In this document: positions 62,531-64,000 of the stretch, piece by piece
Numbering within the stretch: the first letter of the stretch is position 1
Layout: each line of letters starts with the position of its first letter
Source: Sphingomonas alba
GTDB lineage: Bacteria; Pseudomonadota; Alphaproteobacteria; Sphingomonadales; Sphingomonadaceae
DNA: 64,000 nt
Assembly (NCBI RefSeq): GCF_023516555.1
Contig: NZ_JAMGBD010000001.1
Location: forward strand, 1 to 64,000
Direction of reading: 5' to 3'
The notes under the pieces: generated by a model
What the model saw: only the letters and a program-made list of their open reading frames with translations
Database searches by the model: none
What the model was told of the DNA's origin: nothing
Translations under genes and position numbers: made by a program

Positions 62531-62561
62531 AATCTATAAAAAACTCAATGGTTTGGGCGGA

Positions 62562-62642
62562 TCAACCGCCGCTGCCGGCGTTGCTCCAGCCACCGCCAAA
62601 GAGCCAGCTCCAGAAGCCCTTCACGGGCGGACGCTTCTTCAT
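62562..62642 (-). CDS. Unlisted 26-residue Trp-rich microprotein
   Basis: On the minus strand ATG 62640-62642 opens a 26-codon frame ending at TGA 62562-62564. The peptide starts MKKRPPVKGFWSWLFGGGW and ends SNAGSGG. It is basic at the start, with three Trp and two Phe in the middle and a glycine-rich end, which could lie on a membrane surface. AAGGGGGAG stands eight bases before the ATG, a near-ideal promoter lies 50-77 bp upstream and a strong terminator 32 bp downstream. I recognise no family. Translation is inferred, not proven; the unit could also act as a small RNA. Confidence 0.7.
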   Translation of the reverse strand: MKKRPPVKGFWSWLFGGGWSNAGSGG

Positions 62643-62690
62643 GGGACAACTCCCCCTTTGTTACGTGCGAATCACGTCGGCACGTCGGGG

Positions 62691-62719
62691 ATATTAACCC
62701 TAATGGATATGGTTATCAA
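62691..62719 (-). promoter_or_regulatory. Promoter of the microprotein gene
   Basis: On the minus strand TTGATA (62714-62719) and TAATAT (62691-62696) with a 17-bp spacer. The predicted transcript would start near 62684, carry a leader of about 40 nt with a strong Shine-Dalgarno (62651-62658) and end at the terminator, about 190 nt in all. Confidence 0.7.
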
Positions 62720-62863
62720 ACGATTAACTATTTCACCTCAGATCGGGCCGCAAAGCACATGGCCGGTGCCTCAAAGCACAGCGCTGACTCTGCCGCGATC
62801 AAGCAACCGCGAACGAGTATTTGTTAACTATTTGGGGAATGGCGCCTATATTGGCGCTTTGAC

Positions 62864-64000
62864 TTAAGCCGCTGTGCGGCGGCGCTCGACGAGCAGGCGA
62901 CGGACGATCTCTTCGTAGCTCATCGGCCGACCGACGATGAAGCCTTGGGCGATGTCGCATTTCAGCATCGTCAGCTGCTCGAGGCTTTGCGGGTCCTCGA
63001 CGCCTTCGGCGACGACGGTCCGCCCAAGCGAATGGGCGAGGGCGATCGTCGACTGCACCATGATGAGGTCGCTGCGGTTGTCGCGCATCGATTTGACGAA
63101 GCTCTGGTCGATCTTGATCTCGCTCGCGGGAATCTTCTTCAAATACTCCAGCGTCGACAGGCCAGTGCCGTAATCGTCGATGGCAATCTTGACTCCCAAC
63201 TCACGCAAGCCCGCCAGCAGCTCAATGCCATAGCCGGTGCCCGACACGGCAGCCGTCTCGGTCAGCTCGAGCGTCAGCTTGCCGGGCTCCAGCCCATGCT
63301 TGTCGAGGACCGCCGCGACCCTTGCCGGCAGGCGCCGGTCAGTCAGCATGCGTGCTGACAGGTTGACGGCGATTTCGAATTCGATGCCGCGCTTGCCGAT
63401 GTTTGCCGCGGCCTCGACCGCTTTATCGAGGACGAAGTCGGTCAGCGGCTCGATGCGGTCATGCTGCTCGGCGGCGGAAATGAATTCCACCGGGCTGATC
63501 GGGCCCTTTTCAGGGTGAGTCCATCGCGCCAGCGCCTCGGCGCCGATCGTCCGCCGCGTCGCCAGGTCCAGCTTGGGCTGGTAGGCGAGCCAGACCTCCC
63601 CATTCTCGATCGCCTTGTCGAGCTGGGACAGGAGGGAAAGCCGCCACGGCACGTCTTCAAGCCGGGCGGGATCGTGGAATTTCCACTTGAGCGATTCCGT
63701 GTCGGCATCGTCGGCGGCGACCAGGGCGCTGCCGAGACGGCTCGTCGGCGAGCGGCTGCTGCCAAGCTCGACACCGAAGCTGAGCACGGCATCGATGCTG
63801 GTTCCGCCGACCCGGACCGGGCTACGAAACAAGGCGTGCAGCGCATCCAGGTGCGATGCGAAAGGCGTGCCCTTGGGAGCGAACCATGCAAAAATTCCCT
63901 CGTCGCCCTGGTAGATGCGGCGATTTTCCTGGCCCAAGGTCAGGCGGGCCACGATTTGTTCGATGAACTGCCGCTCGCCGGCGGCATCGAGTGTCGATGC
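62864..64000 (-). CDS. EAL-domain protein with degenerate GGDEF, 5' part beyond the window
   Basis: The frame is open to the right edge (positions 63953-64000 still encode protein), so this is the C-terminal 378 residues. The first part resembles a degenerate diguanylate cyclase domain: the GGDEF site appears as YQGDEGIFAW. The EAL domain follows with GAEALARW, VNLSARML, ELTETAAV, IDDYGTGLSTLEYL and KIDQSFVKSM, and looks catalytically competent. It probably degrades c-di-GMP, with the GGDEF remnant as sensor. The GTG at 63950-63952 is not its real start. Confidence 0.92.
   Translation of the reverse strand, partial: ASTLDAAGERQFIEQIVARLTLGQENRRIYQGDEGIFAWFAPKGTPFASHLDALHALFRSPVRVGGTSIDAVLSFGVELGSSRSPTSRLGSALVAADDADTESLKWKFHDPARLEDVPWRLSLLSQLDKAIENGEVWLAYQPKLDLATRRTIGAEALARWTHPEKGPISPVEFISAAEQHDRIEPLTDFVLDKAVEAAANIGKRGIEFEIAVNLSARMLTDRRLPARVAAVLDKHGLEPGKLTLELTETAAVSGTGYGIELLAGLRELGVKIAIDDYGTGLSTLEYLKKIPASEIKIDQSFVKSMRDNRSDLIMVQSTIALAHSLGRTVVAEGVEDPQSLEQLTMLKCDIAQGFIVGRPMSYEEIVRRLLVERRRTAA

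Overview
The window reads as a chromosomal segment of a GC-rich alphaproteobacterium, most probably of the Sphingomonadales. The reasons are a CcrM-type GANTC DNA methyltransferase, a large TonB-dependent receptor, a type-2 CtaA heme A synthase, a bacterial aa3-oxidase subunit IV microprotein, a ribosomal protein S9 with a long Ala/Pro-rich N-terminal extension, and dense packing with ATGA couplings. I see no insertion sequence, phage, plasmid or CRISPR array. This is core chromosome with a few unusual local structures.

Layout. 1-2.9 kb: end of an unseen gene with a strong terminator, two small membrane proteins, an HTH protein, the PII protein GlnB, a sugar/choline-phosphate-type nucleotidyltransferase and methionine aminopeptidase. 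2.9-7.7 kb: a CinA-like MoCF protein, tRNA-Gly(CCC), a TonB-dependent receptor and a YhhQ-type transporter. 7.8-15.8 kb: a nucleoside/nucleotide salvage neighbourhood (PfkB adenosine-type kinase, LOG phosphoribohydrolase, NupC-type transporter, 2OG-Fe(II) oxygenase, cytidine deaminase, secreted 5'-nucleotidase, AMP nucleosidase). 15.9-18.9 kb: MarR-EmrA-EmrB efflux operon with a palindromic operator. 18.9-24.8 kb: DUF167, a DDAH-type hydrolase, a TPR/glycosyltransferase-like protein, rplM-rpsI, cutA, ctaA, and a MerC-Zur metal pair. 24.8-32.6 kb: PnuC-NadR (NAD salvage), dxs, an unrecognised small gene, tlyA, tspO, ubiK, ybjN, proC and ilvE.

32.6-42 kb carries cyclic-di-GMP genes (GGDEF-EAL, EAL plus receiver, tandem PilZ) around tRNA-Gln(TTG) and an AMACR-aminotransferase-ALDH7 operon. 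42-51.5 kb has msrA, sua5, an acyl-CoA dehydrogenase, a GntR regulator, a nitroreductase, a POT peptide transporter, two tandem amidohydrolases (the second without the metal-binding HxH) and NnrU. 51.5-58.8 kb has glmM, a ThiD-VOC fusion, an RNase HII with an altered GRG motif, ccrM, a C13-type peptidase, folP and a phosphodiester glycosidase-like protein. 58.8-64 kb has a hypothetical protein, an NtrC-like regulator without a proper GAFTGA, the aa3 subunit IV protein, pntAA, an isolated 26-residue microprotein gene, and an EAL protein that runs off the right edge.

The strongest second-look items are: (i) a complete, unlisted minus-strand transcription unit at about 62.49-62.72 kb (promoter, Shine-Dalgarno, 26-aa Trp-rich ORF, terminator); (ii) nine GANTC sites within about 150 bp immediately upstream of ccrM; (iii) the ThiD-VOC fusion; (iv) the RNase HII motif change; (v) a 46-nt hairpin forming the 3' end of the ALDH7 gene; (vi) five convergent gene pairs whose stop codons share the same four bases CTAA or CTAG; (vii) an orphan minus-strand terminator at about 40.36 kb. 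All assignments come from reading the sequence and knowledge of the families; no database search was run.
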